A stretch of DNA of 64,000 bases, taken from assembly GCA_966430775.1 (NCBI GenBank), contig CBJMMB010000004.1, positions 1 through 64,000 of the forward strand, in the 5' to 3' direction. A program made the translations under genes and the position numbers. The notes under the pieces are model-generated. The model was not told the DNA's origin and ran no database searches. It saw only the letters and a program-made list of their open reading frames with translations. Below, in pieces: positions 30,077 through 37,959 of this stretch; position 1 is the stretch's first letter, and every line of letters begins with the position of its first letter. This DNA is from Dyella_B sp966430775 (GTDB lineage Bacteria; Pseudomonadota; Gammaproteobacteria; Xanthomonadales; Rhodanobacteraceae).

Positions 30077-32970
30077 GAAGCCACTTTGCGCTTGGGTTTG
30101 GCTTTGCCGTTGTCGTTTTCGAGCTTGAGGCGCGGCGCTTTCGCGGGCTTCAGATGCGTAGCGAGGAAGCGGCCGGTGTGCGAGCCCACTGTTGCCGCGA
30201 CGGTTTCCGGCGTGCCGGTAACCAGGATGCGTCCGCCGCCCGCGCCGCCTTCAGGGCCGAGATCGACGATCCAATCAGCAGTCTTGATCACGTCGAGGTT
30301 GTGTTCGATCACTACCACCGTGTTGCCCTGGTCGACCAGTTGGTGCAGCACGTCGAGCAGTTGCTCGATGTCGTGGAAATGCAGGCCGGTGGTCGGCTCA
30401 TCCAGGATATACAGCGTGCGGCCGGTTTCGCGCTTGGACAATTCCTTCGACAGCTTCACGCGCTGCGCTTCGCCGCCAGAAAGCGTGGTCGCACTCTGGC
30501 CAAGCTTGATGTAATCCAGGCCCACCGAGCGTAGCGTGTCTATCTTGCGTGCGATCACCGGCACGTTCTCGAACAACTTGGCGGCGTCTTCGACCGTCAT
30601 GTCGAGCACGTCGGCAATCGTGTGGCCCTTGTAGAGAATCTCCAGCGTCTCGCGGTTGTAGCGCTTGCCGTGGCAGACGTCACAGGGCACGTACACGTCC
30701 GGCAGGAAGTGCATTTCCACCTTGATCATGCCGTCGCCTTCACAGGCTTCGCAGCGGCCGCCGCGCACGTTGAAGCTGAAACGGCCTGGCGTGTAGCCGC
30801 GCGAACGCGCTTCCGGCACCTGTGCGAACAACTCGCGCAACGGTGTGAACAGGCCGGTGTACGTAGCGGGATTTGAACGCGGTGTGCGGCCGATCGGCGA
30901 TTGGTCGATGTCGACCACCTTGTCGAACAGCTCCAGGTTCTCCACCGATTTGTACGGCGCGGGCTGGATGCTCGAGCCGTTCAATTCGGCCGCGGCGAGC
31001 GCGAACAGCGTGTCGTTGATCAGCGTGGACTTGCCCGAACCCGATACACCGGTGACGCAAGTAAACAAGCCGGCTGGAATCGAGAGATCCACGTTCTTCA
31101 AATTGTTGCCGCTGGCGCCGCGCAAATGCAGCCAGGAGTCCTTGTCGAGCTGCTCGCGACGCTCTTCGGGCACTTTGATTTCGCGCTTGCCGGAGAGGTA
31201 TTGACCGGTGACCGAGCGCGGCGAGGCAAGGATATCTTTCAGCGAACCTTGCGCGACGACTTCACCGCCATGCACGCCGGCGCCAGGGCCGATGTCGAGA
31301 ACGTAATCGGCGGCGCGAATCGCATCTTCGTCATGCTCGACCACGATCACGGTGTTGCCCAGATCGCGCAGGCGCGTGAGCGTGCCGAGCAGGCGTTCGT
31401 TGTCGCGCTGATGCAGGCCGATCGACGGTTCGTCCAGCACGTACATCACGCCGACCAGGCCGGCGCCGATCTGCGAGGCAAGGCGAATGCGCTGCGCTTC
31501 GCCGCCGGACAGCGAATCGGCCTGGCGATCCAGCGTGAGGTAATTCAGGCCCACGTCGTTGAGGAAGCTCAGGCGCTCGCGGATTTCCTTGACGATCTTC
31601 ACCGCGATCTCGCCGCGCCAGCCGGTGAGCTTCAGCGTTTCGAAGAACGCCAGCGAATCGTCGATGGAGCGCGCGGTGAGCGAGGGCAGGGAATGATCGG
31701 CCACGAACACATTGCGTGCGGAACGGTTCAGTCGCTGGCCTTCGCATTCGCGGCAGGGCTGGTCGCTGATGTACTTGGCCAGTTCCTCGCGCACGGCGGG
31801 CGATTCGGTTTCCTTGTAGCGGCGCTCCAGGTTCGGCAGGATGCCTTCGAACGCGTGCTCGCGCGTGACCTTGCCGCCGCGCTCGGTGAGGTAGCGGAAC
31901 TGGATCTTCTCCTTGCCGCTGCCGTACAGCACCGCCTGCTGGATCGTCTTGGGCAGCTTCTGCCACGGCGTATCCACGTCGAAGCCGTAATGCTTGGCCA
32001 GGGACATGATCAGCTGGAAGTAGTGCGCGTTGCGCCGATCCCAGCCGCGGATCGCGCCATTGGCCAGCGACAGTTCCGGGTGATGCACCACGCGCTCGGG
32101 CGAGAACACCTGGGTGACGCCCAATCCATCGCAGCTCGGGCAGGCGCCCACTGGCGAGTTGAAGGAGAACAGGCGCGGTTCCAGTTCCGGCAGCGAGTAA
32201 TCGCACACCGGGCAGGAATAGCGTGAGGAGAACAATTGCTCGCTGGCCTTCGCGTCGTCCATGTCGACCACGATCGCCAGGCCATCGCCCAGGCGCAACG
32301 CGGTCTCGAACGATTCGGCCAGGCGTTGCTTGATGTCGTCGCGCGGACGGAAGCGGTCGATCACCGCCTCGATGGTGTGCTTCTGGCGCAGGGTGAGCGG
32401 CGGCACGGCGTCCAGGTCATGCACCACGCCATCCACGCGGGCGCGCACGAAGCCCTGCGCACGCAGCTGCTCGAACACCTGCACGTGCTCGCCCTTGCGC
32501 TCGCGGATCACCGGCGCCAGCAGCATGAAGCGCTTTTCCGGATTCAGCGCCAGGGTGCTGTCCACCATCTGGCTTACCGTCTGCGCTTCCAGCGGAATGC
32601 CGTGGTCCGGGCAGCGCGGCGTGCCGACGCGGGCGTACAGCAGGCGCAGGTAGTCGTAGACCTCGGTGATGGTGCCCACGGTGGAGCGCGGGTTGTGCGA
32701 GGTGGATTTCTGCTCGATCGAGATCGCCGGCGACAGGCCCTCGATATGGTCCACGTCCGGCTTTTCCATCATCGACAGGAATTGCCGCGCATAGGCCGAC
32801 AGCGATTCGACATAGCGTCGCTGGCCTTCGGCATAGATGGTGTCGAACGCCAGCGAGGACTTGCCCGAACCGGACAGCCCGGTGATCACGATCAGCCGAT
32901 CGCGGGGCAAGTCCAGGTCGATGTTCTTGAGGTTGTGCGTGCGCGCGCCGCGGATGCGTATGGTGTCCAT
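30073..32970 (-). CDS. uvrA: Excinuclease ABC subunit UvrA
   Basis: UvrA is the damage-sensing ATPase of nucleotide excision repair; as a dimer it loads UvrB on lesions. The 965-residue protein shows the first Walker A GLSGSGKSSLAFDTIYAEGQ (residues ~32-51), the Q-loop region ARQFLSMMEKPDVDHIEG, the zinc module CPVCDYSLPE with its later CPSCDGLGV pair, and the signature LSGGEAQRIRLASQIG. The second Walker A is GVSGSGKSTLINDT; its zinc finger is CEACEGDGMIKVEMHFLPDV with CDVC, and the second LSGGEAQRVKLSKEL follows. Length is near E. coli (940). ATG 32970 is preferred to the adjacent GTG. No LexA-type box is visible upstream. Confidence 0.97.
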   Translation of the reverse strand: MDTIRIRGARTHNLKNIDLDLPRDRLIVITGLSGSGKSSLAFDTIYAEGQRRYVESLSAYARQFLSMMEKPDVDHIEGLSPAISIEQKSTSHNPRSTVGTITEVYDYLRLLYARVGTPRCPDHGIPLEAQTVSQMVDSTLALNPEKRFMLLAPVIRERKGEHVQVFEQLRAQGFVRARVDGVVHDLDAVPPLTLRQKHTIEAVIDRFRPRDDIKQRLAESFETALRLGDGLAIVVDMDDAKASEQLFSSRYSCPVCDYSLPELEPRLFSFNSPVGACPSCDGLGVTQVFSPERVVHHPELSLANGAIRGWDRRNAHYFQLIMSLAKHYGFDVDTPWQKLPKTIQQAVLYGSGKEKIQFRYLTERGGKVTREHAFEGILPNLERRYKETESPAVREELAKYISDQPCRECEGQRLNRSARNVFVADHSLPSLTARSIDDSLAFFETLKLTGWRGEIAVKIVKEIRERLSFLNDVGLNYLTLDRQADSLSGGEAQRIRLASQIGAGLVGVMYVLDEPSIGLHQRDNERLLGTLTRLRDLGNTVIVVEHDEDAIRAADYVLDIGPGAGVHGGEVVAQGSLKDILASPRSVTGQYLSGKREIKVPEERREQLDKDSWLHLRGASGNNLKNVDLSIPAGLFTCVTGVSGSGKSTLINDTLFALAAAELNGSSIQPAPYKSVENLELFDKVVDIDQSPIGRTPRSNPATYTGLFTPLRELFAQVPEARSRGYTPGRFSFNVRGGRCEACEGDGMIKVEMHFLPDVYVPCDVCHGKRYNRETLEILYKGHTIADVLDMTVEDAAKLFENVPVIARKIDTLRSVGLDYIKLGQSATTLSGGEAQRVKLSKELSKRETGRTLYILDEPTTGLHFHDIEQLLDVLHQLVDQGNTVVVIEHNLDVIKTADWIVDLGPEGGAGGGRILVTGTPETVAATVGSHTGRFLATHLKPAKAPRLKLENDNGKAKPKRKVAS

Positions 32971-32997
32971 CACGCCTGACTATTTGGGGGACCGCAC

Positions 32998-33003
32998 ACT
33001 ATA
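32998..33003 (-). promoter_or_regulatory. Candidate -10 of uvrA
   Basis: TATAGT on the minus strand, ~28 bp before the uvrA ATG, without a good -35. Confidence 0.3.
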
Positions 33004-33043
33004 ACAAGTGGCCCAGGGCTGACCGTATGACAGCGAGCCAACC

Positions 33044-33067
33044 CTGCTGACAGCGTGATGTCAGCAG
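33044..33067. promoter_or_regulatory. CTGCTGAC-N8-GTCAGCAG inverted repeat
   Basis: Perfect eight-base arms 8 bp apart, between the divergent uvrA and DUF2059 genes. It could be an operator; it does not match the LexA consensus CTGT-N8-ACAG. Confidence 0.35.
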
Positions 33068-33069
33068 TC

Positions 33070-33099
33070 GTAGCTTGGGTTAGCGCAGCGTAACCCAAC
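33070..33099 (+). repeat. GTAG REP-like palindrome (GTTAGCGCAGCGTAAC variant)
   Basis: GTAGCTTGGGTTAGCGCAGC followed by GTAACCCAAC: GTAG head and TTGGGTTA/TAACCCAA stem, the same variant as at 6130-6159. Confidence 0.7.
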
Positions 33100-33207
33100 A
33101 GTTTCGTGGCAAGCGTTGAATTGTCCCGCCAGGCCGTCTAGGCAGCAGCCAGACAGGCGACTATGCTCGCCCGCTACGTTCCCGGGCGCGCGACGCGGAG
33201 GCTGCAT

Positions 33208-33681
33208 ATGGCTGGCAAATGGGTGTTGGGGGTGGGTTTGTGCGCTGCGCTGGCGGCCGGCTCCGCATGGGCGTCGGCGCCCTCCGAGGCGCAGGTGCGG
33301 GAGCTGATGCAGGTGATGAACGTGCCCGGCCAGTTCACCGTGATGAACAACCAGATGGCCACCATGATGAGCCAGCAGCTGCCCTGCGTTTCGGCCGACT
33401 ACTGGAAGAACTACATCGACAAGGGTGGCCAGGAACAGCTGCTTACGGCGATGATCCCGGCCTACCAGCACCATTTCACGTCCGATGAGGTGGAAGGCCT
33501 GATCAAGTTCTACAAATCCCCGCTGGGCCAGAAACTGGTCGCCCAGATGCCGGCCACCATGGCCGAGGCCGCCCAGAGCGGCCAGCAGTGGGGCCGCCAG
33601 CGCACCTCGGACATGTTCAGCGAGCTGCAGAAGCAGGGCAAACTGGACGGCCAGGGCCGCTGCCCCGGCACCAGCCAGTAG
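33208..33681 (+). CDS. Exported DUF2059 protein
   Basis: A 157-residue protein with a signal peptide (MAGKWVLGVGLCAALAAGSAWA) and a DUF2059 domain: PSEAQVRELMQVMNVPGQF, then YQHHFTSDEVEGLIKFYKSP and LGQKLVAQMPATMAEAAQSG. The domain is helical and found in exported proteins of unknown function. ATG 33208 has a CGGAGG box eight bases upstream, so it is preferred to the longer reading from 33163. The C-terminus GRCPGTSQ ends in a TAG belonging to a REP-like repeat. It sits alone between uvrA and rplU. Confidence 0.87.
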   Translation: MAGKWVLGVGLCAALAAGSAWASAPSEAQVRELMQVMNVPGQFTVMNNQMATMMSQQLPCVSADYWKNYIDKGGQEQLLTAMIPAYQHHFTSDEVEGLIKFYKSPLGQKLVAQMPATMAEAAQSGQQWGRQRTSDMFSELQKQGKLDGQGRCPGTSQ

Positions 33682-33701
33682 GGTGGGGTGCCAACCCCAG
33701 C
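33678..33701 (+). repeat. GTAG REP-like palindrome at the DUF2059 stop
   Basis: GTAGGGTGGGGTGCCAACCC then CAGC. The TAG at 33679-33681 is the stop codon of the DUF2059 gene. Confidence 0.75.
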
Positions 33702-33730
33702 ATCGGAATGCCAACCCGGAAGCCCGATAG

Positions 33731-33771
33731 CTGGTCAGTGATTGACCAGTGGCGGGTTCCGTCGCTAAAAT
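33731..33771 (+). promoter_or_regulatory. rplU promoter with palindrome over the -35
   Basis: TTGACC (33742-33747) and TAAAAT (33766-33771) are 18 bp apart and give a start near 33778 with a ~60-nt leader for rplU-rpmA. The -35 lies in a perfect inverted repeat, CTGGTCA-GTGAT-TGACCAG (33731-33749), which could be an operator. Confidence 0.6.
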
Positions 33772-33838
33772 CCGCAGTTCGCCGCGCCCGCATGGGCCGC
33801 GACGAACCCAAGAGAATAACGACAGAAGGGCCATTCCC

Positions 33839-34153
33839 ATGAGTTATGCAGTCATCAAGACCGGCGGCAAGCAATACCGCGTCCAGCAGGGCGACGTCCT
33901 GCGCGTGGAGCTGCTGAACGCCGAAGAAGGCGCCAGCGTGAATTTCGACCAGGTGCTGCTGGTCGGTTCCGGTGAAACCATCACCGTCGGCGCCCCGATC
34001 GTTTCCGGCGCCACCGTCACCGCCACCGTGCGCAAGCATGGCCGCGCCGACAAGGTCCGCATCATCAAGTTCCGCCGCCGCAAGCACCACAAGAAGCAGC
34101 AGGGACATCGTCAGCATTTTACCGAAGTCGAGATCACGGGCATCAACGCCTGA
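33839..34153 (+). CDS. rplU: 50S ribosomal protein L21
   Basis: L21 binds 23S rRNA in the large subunit. The 104-residue protein starts MSYAVIKTGGKQYRVQQGDV and ends with the conserved KFRRRKHHKKQQGHRQHFTE segment. The ATG follows an AGAAGGG box. It is the first gene of the rplU-rpmA pair, 25 bp before rpmA, as in most bacteria. A longer in-frame reading from 33749 begins in the promoter region and is rejected. Confidence 0.97.
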   Translation: MSYAVIKTGGKQYRVQQGDVLRVELLNAEEGASVNFDQVLLVGSGETITVGAPIVSGATVTATVRKHGRADKVRIIKFRRRKHHKKQQGHRQHFTEVEITGINA

Positions 34154-34178
34154 TCCGCCAATTCTGGAGTAATCAGTC

Positions 34179-34436
34179 ATGGCACATAAAAAAGGCGTAG
34201 GTTCATCCCGCAACGGTCGCGATTCGAACCCGAAATACCTCGGCGTGAAGATCTACGGTGGCCAGGCCATCGAAGCCGGCAACATCATCGTCCGCCAGCG
34301 CGGCACCAAGTTCCATGCCGGCACCGGCGTGGGCCTGGGCCGTGACCATACCCTGTTCGCCCTCGTGGACGGCGTGGTCGAGTTCAAGACCCGCGGCGCG
34401 GACAACCGCAAGTTCGTCAACGTGGTCAAGGCCTAA
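34179..34436 (+). CDS. rpmA: 50S ribosomal protein L27
   Basis: L27 is the peptidyl-transferase-centre protein. The 85-residue product shows MAHKKGVGSSRNGRDSNPKY, LGVKIYGGQAIEAGNIIVRQ and GTKFHAGTGVGLGRDHTLFA, as expected, without an N-terminal processing extension. A TGGAG box precedes the ATG. A clear intrinsic terminator follows, so rplU-rpmA ends before obgE. Confidence 0.97.
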   Translation: MAHKKGVGSSRNGRDSNPKYLGVKIYGGQAIEAGNIIVRQRGTKFHAGTGVGLGRDHTLFALVDGVVEFKTRGADNRKFVNVVKA

Positions 34437-34460
34437 TTAGGGCCTCATGTTGCAACGAAG

Positions 34461-34483
34461 GCCCCGCTCCGGCGGGGCTTTTC
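34461..34483 (+). terminator. Intrinsic terminator of rplU-rpmA
   Basis: GCCCCGC-TCCG-GCGGGGC stem-loop followed by TTTTCG, 24 bp after the rpmA stop. Confidence 0.85.
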
Positions 34484-34489
34484 GTTTAC

Positions 34490-34568
34490 GGGAATAGGGA
34501 ATGGGGAATAGGGAATAGAATCCCTCGGCCTCGCGGCACTATTCCCGATTCTCTTTTCCCTATTCCCT
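34490..34568. repeat. GGGAATAGGGAAT inverted repeat
   Basis: The left arm GGGAATAGGGAATGGGGAAT and an imperfect inverted right arm ending CCCTATTCCC surround a short GC core. It is purine-rich on one strand and different from the other repeat families. It lies between the terminator and obgE. Confidence 0.65.
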
Positions 34569-34581
34569 GCTTAAGCCACCC

Positions 34582-35652
34582 ATGAAATTCGTCGACGAAG
34601 CGATCATCAAAGTCCACGCCGGAGACGGCGGCAACGGCTGCATCAGCTTCCGTCGCGAAAAATTCATTCCGTTCGGCGGCCCGGACGGCGGCGACGGCGG
34701 CACCGGCGGCTCGGTGTGGCTGGTGGCCGATGAAGGCCTGAACACCCTGATCGATTTCCGCCACCAGCGCAGCTTCAAGGCGCAGCGCGGCGAGAACGGC
34801 ATGGGCAGCGACATGTACGGCAAGGGCGGTACGGACACCACCATCCGCGTGCCGGTCGGCACTGTGGTCACCAACGTCGACACCGACGAAATCATCGGCG
34901 ACCTCACCGCGCACGGCCAGCGCCTGCTGGTGGCGCAGGGCGGCAAGGGTGGCCTGGGCAACATCCACTTCAAGAGTTCGGTGAACCGCGCGCCGCGCAA
35001 GTCCACGCCCGGCACGCCCGGCGAGGTGCGCGAGCTGAAGCTGGAGCTGAAGCTGCTGGCGGATGTGGGCCTGCTTGGTTTTCCGAATGCCGGCAAATCC
35101 ACCTTTATCCGCGCCGTATCCGCCGCCACCCCGCGCGTGGCCGATTACCCGTTCACCACCCTGCACCCCAACCTGGGTGTGGTCAGCCTGGGCACCGACC
35201 AGAGCTTCGTCATCGCCGACATTCCCGGCCTGATCGAAGGCGCGGCGGAAGGCCATGGCCTGGGCATCCAGTTCCTGCGCCACGTGGCGCGCACGCGCCT
35301 GTTGCTGCATCTGGTGGATATCGCCCCGATCGACGGCAGCGATGTGGTGGAGCAGGTGCACGCGATCGAGCACGAGCTGGAGAAGTTCGATCCCGAACTG
35401 CTGCAGCGTCCGCGCTGGCTGGTGCTCAACAAGGCCGACGTGCTGCCGCCGGACGAGCGCCAGGCGGTGGCCGAAGAGATCGTCCAGCGCCTGGGTTGGA
35501 CGCAACCGTGGTTCCTGGTCTCGGCGATCGCGCGCGAGAACACCATGAGCGTGTGCCAGCAGATCCAGCGCTTCTTCGAAGCCCAGCACGAGGCGCGCGA
35601 AGGGCGCACCGACATGCTGCCGGGGGATGTGCGCCTGCGCGGGGAGCCGTGA
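34582..35652 (+). CDS. obgE: Obg family GTPase
   Basis: Obg is a ribosome-associated GTPase needed for 50S maturation and stress control. The 356-residue protein has the glycine-rich Obg fold (MKFVDEAIIKVHAGDGGNGC, GGPDGGDGGTGGSVWLVADE) and then the G domain: G1 GFPNAGKST at about residue 165, G2 region YPFTTLHPNLGVV, G3 DIPGLIEGA, G4 NKADVL and G5 SAIARE. The charged C-terminal tail is short. It normally precedes rpsT in this order; here the Wadjet island intervenes. TTAAGC at 34572 and the lack of a strong Shine-Dalgarno resemble mutL. Confidence 0.96.
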   Translation: MKFVDEAIIKVHAGDGGNGCISFRREKFIPFGGPDGGDGGTGGSVWLVADEGLNTLIDFRHQRSFKAQRGENGMGSDMYGKGGTDTTIRVPVGTVVTNVDTDEIIGDLTAHGQRLLVAQGGKGGLGNIHFKSSVNRAPRKSTPGTPGEVRELKLELKLLADVGLLGFPNAGKSTFIRAVSAATPRVADYPFTTLHPNLGVVSLGTDQSFVIADIPGLIEGAAEGHGLGIQFLRHVARTRLLLHLVDIAPIDGSDVVEQVHAIEHELEKFDPELLQRPRWLVLNKADVLPPDERQAVAEEIVQRLGWTQPWFLVSAIARENTMSVCQQIQRFFEAQHEAREGRTDMLPGDVRLRGEP

Positions 35653-35659
35653 GCGCTCC

Positions 35660-35820
35660 ATCTCCCTCTCCCCTCCGGGGAGAGGGTCGGGGTGAGGGGC
35701 CAACCTCGCGATTAAGGTTATAAATACGCGCTTGGAAAAAAGAGCAAAACGAAAGCGATGATGGAATTTTCGGCGAGTGTGACCCCTCACCCCAGCCCTC
35801 TCCCCGGAGGGGAGAGGGAG
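35660..35820. repeat. CTCTCCCCTCCGGGGAGAG inverted-repeat element, copy 1
   Basis: The arms TCTCCCCTCCGGGGAGAGGG and CTCTCCCCGGAGGGGAGAGG bracket GGGTGAGGGGCCAACCTCGC on the left, a 70-bp AT-rich centre, and CCCCTCACCCCAGCCC on the right. The same element lies before murJ. It ends ~11 bp before the jetA ATG, and its terminal GAGGGAG may be used as the jetA ribosome-binding site. Confidence 0.75.
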
Positions 35821-35831
35821 AAAAACGCAGC

Positions 35832-37298
35832 ATGAAACTCCAGGCCCGCATCGCCACCTACCACCGCCTGCGCGACGAACCGCTCTGGCGCCTGCTCGCG
35901 GCCGACCACGCCCCGGAAATCATCGGCCTCTTGCAAACCGTGCTGATGGACGGCGAGCGCACGCTCAGCGCCTCCATCCTGTTCGAGCGCCTGCAGCATC
36001 ACCTGGACGCCATCAACGCCTCCGACCTGCCGCGCGAACTGCCGCGCACCGCGCAAGCCTACGTGGCCGACTGGCTGGCCAAAGGTTTCCTGGAACGCCG
36101 CCTGCCCGAAGGCGCCAGCGAAGAGGAATACGAACTCTCCGCGCAGGCCGCGCAGGCGATCCGCTTCGTCAGCACGCTGGACACGCCGCGCAGCGCCGCC
36201 ACCGAAAGCCGCCTGTCGCTGGTGATCCAGCAACTGGTGCGCCTGGCCGAGCAGACCGAAACCGATCCCACCGCGCGCCTGCAGGCGCTGTACGCCGAAC
36301 GCGACCGGCTGGATGCGGAGATCGCGCGCGTCGGTACCGGCAAGGTTGCGACGCTGGACGGCAAGCGCGCACTGGAACGCGCGCGCGAAGTGATCCAGCT
36401 CGCCGACGAACTGGCGGAAGATTTCCGCCGCGTGCGCGACGATTTCGAGCGCCTCAACCGCGACTTCCGCGAACGCATCATCGACGACGAAGGCGAGCGC
36501 GGCGACGTGCTCGATCGCCTGTTCGAAGGCGTCGACGTGATCGCCGAAAGCGAAGCCGGCCGCAGCTTCAACGCGTTCTGGAACCTGCTCAACGACGTCG
36601 AACAAAGCGCGCAGCTGGATGCCGCGCTGGAAAGCGTGCTTGCGCGCAATTTCGCCAAGAAACTGCAGCGTCACGAACGCCAGTTCCTGCGCGGCTTCAC
36701 CGGCGTAATGCTGGAACGCGGCGGCCACGTGCACGACGTGCTGCAACACTTCGCGCGCAGCCTGCGCGGTTTCGTGCAAAGCCGCGGCTATCTCGAACAG
36801 CGCCGCTTGAACCAGCTGCTGAAACAGGCTCAAGCGGAAGCGCTGCAATTGCGCGATGCTGTCAACGTGCGCCAGCGCACGCCGTACACGCTCCAGCTCA
36901 CCACCAGCCGCCTGCGCTCACTCTCGCAATGGCGTCTGCACGATCCGCGCAACGCGCAGGTGGACGGCAGCATCGTGCGCAGCGAAGGCGCAGCCATTTC
37001 GCTCGACAGCGTCAGCGAACTGGTGTCGCAGTCGGAAATCGACTTCCGCAGCCTGCGCCGCGATCTGCACGACCTGCTCGCCGAACACGACCAGCTTTCC
37101 ATCAGCCAGGTATTGAACCAGCGCCCCGCCGAACAAGGCCTGGGCAGCGTGGTGGGCTACCTCTCGCTGGCCACGCGGCATGGCGTGATCGGCAACGAGC
37201 AGGAAGCGATCAGCTGGAAAGGCGGCGATGGCCAATGGCGCCACGCGCGCATTCCCTTGGTGTGGTTTTTGAAAGAGAAACGCCATGAATTTGCTTGA
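35832..37298 (+). CDS. jetA: Wadjet defence protein JetA (DUF3375)
   Basis: JetA is the kleisin-like subunit of the Wadjet SMC complex, which recognises and cuts small circular DNA. The 488-residue protein matches DUF3375: an N-terminal LQARIATYHRLRDEPLWRLL, HTH-like ASDLPRELPRTAQAYVADWL, a long helical middle (residues ~150-370) and a C-terminal LRRDLHDLLAEHDQLSISQV with LATRHGVIG. Its end overlaps jetB by 14 bp and all four jet genes overlap, indicating one operon. A repeat element directly upstream separates it from obgE. Confidence 0.93.
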   Translation: MKLQARIATYHRLRDEPLWRLLAADHAPEIIGLLQTVLMDGERTLSASILFERLQHHLDAINASDLPRELPRTAQAYVADWLAKGFLERRLPEGASEEEYELSAQAAQAIRFVSTLDTPRSAATESRLSLVIQQLVRLAEQTETDPTARLQALYAERDRLDAEIARVGTGKVATLDGKRALERAREVIQLADELAEDFRRVRDDFERLNRDFRERIIDDEGERGDVLDRLFEGVDVIAESEAGRSFNAFWNLLNDVEQSAQLDAALESVLARNFAKKLQRHERQFLRGFTGVMLERGGHVHDVLQHFARSLRGFVQSRGYLEQRRLNQLLKQAQAEALQLRDAVNVRQRTPYTLQLTTSRLRSLSQWRLHDPRNAQVDGSIVRSEGAAISLDSVSELVSQSEIDFRSLRRDLHDLLAEHDQLSISQVLNQRPAEQGLGSVVGYLSLATRHGVIGNEQEAISWKGGDGQWRHARIPLVWFLKEKRHEFA

Positions 37299-37959
37299 AG
37301 ACGAAATCTCGCCCATCGAGCCCGCATCCGCGCCCGTGCGCGACAAGGGGCTGTTCGATGGCGACACTGGCACGCTGCCGCTGGATGCACGCCGCGCGCT
37401 GTGCCAATTGCTGAGCGGCCCCAGTGTGGACGCGAGCCGGCATAGCCAGCTGTGGCCGGCGGTGCTGCGCTATGAGGCGCAACTGCGGTCTCATCTCAAC
37501 GATCTGTTCCTGGAACTGGTGCTCGATCGCGATGCCGGAGTGGCCTTTACGCGCCAGGCCGATACGGGCGAACTGGAGACGCCAGTGCTGCTGCGCTCGT
37601 CGCCGCTCACCTTTATCGATTCGGTGTTGCTGCTGCATTTGCGCCAGCAATTGGCCGAAGCCGACGCGCAAGGTCGTCGCGCCGTGGTGGAGGAAACCGT
37701 GCTGGTGGATGCGCTGTCGGTGTACGAAAAAAATCTTTCCACCGATCGCGCCGGCTTCAACAAGCGCGTGGCAGCCTCCATCACCAAGATGAAAGAAAAC
37801 CACGTGCTGGAAAAGCTGCGCGGCAGCGACGACCGTTACGAAGTGTCGCCCGCGCTGAAGCTGCTGTTCTCCGCCGAGGACGTGCAGAACCTCGCGCAGA
37901 TCTACCGTCAATTGCGCGAAGCGGACGAAGCCATGGAGGACGCTGCGGATGAACGCTAA
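37285..37959 (+). CDS. jetB: Wadjet defence protein JetB (DUF4194)
   Basis: JetB is the KITE-like winged-helix subunit that binds the JetA kleisin and helps assemble the JetC motor dimer. The 224-residue product fits DUF4194: RRALCQLLSGPSVDASRHSQ, a beta/winged-helix stretch with TPVLLRSSPLTFIDSVLLLH, the VVEETVLVDALSVYE segment, and a C-terminal NHVLEKLRGSDDRYEVSPAL. The ATG has AAAGAGAAACGCC upstream inside jetA. Length is typical of the family. Confidence 0.92.
   Translation: MNLLEDEISPIEPASAPVRDKGLFDGDTGTLPLDARRALCQLLSGPSVDASRHSQLWPAVLRYEAQLRSHLNDLFLELVLDRDAGVAFTRQADTGELETPVLLRSSPLTFIDSVLLLHLRQQLAEADAQGRRAVVEETVLVDALSVYEKNLSTDRAGFNKRVAASITKMKENHVLEKLRGSDDRYEVSPALKLLFSAEDVQNLAQIYRQLREADEAMEDAADER

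Noticed and set aside
32971..33160. A LexA (SOS) box upstream of uvrA
   Set aside because: No CTGT-N8-ACAG match is present; the inverted repeat at 33044-33067 has different arms and faces two genes.
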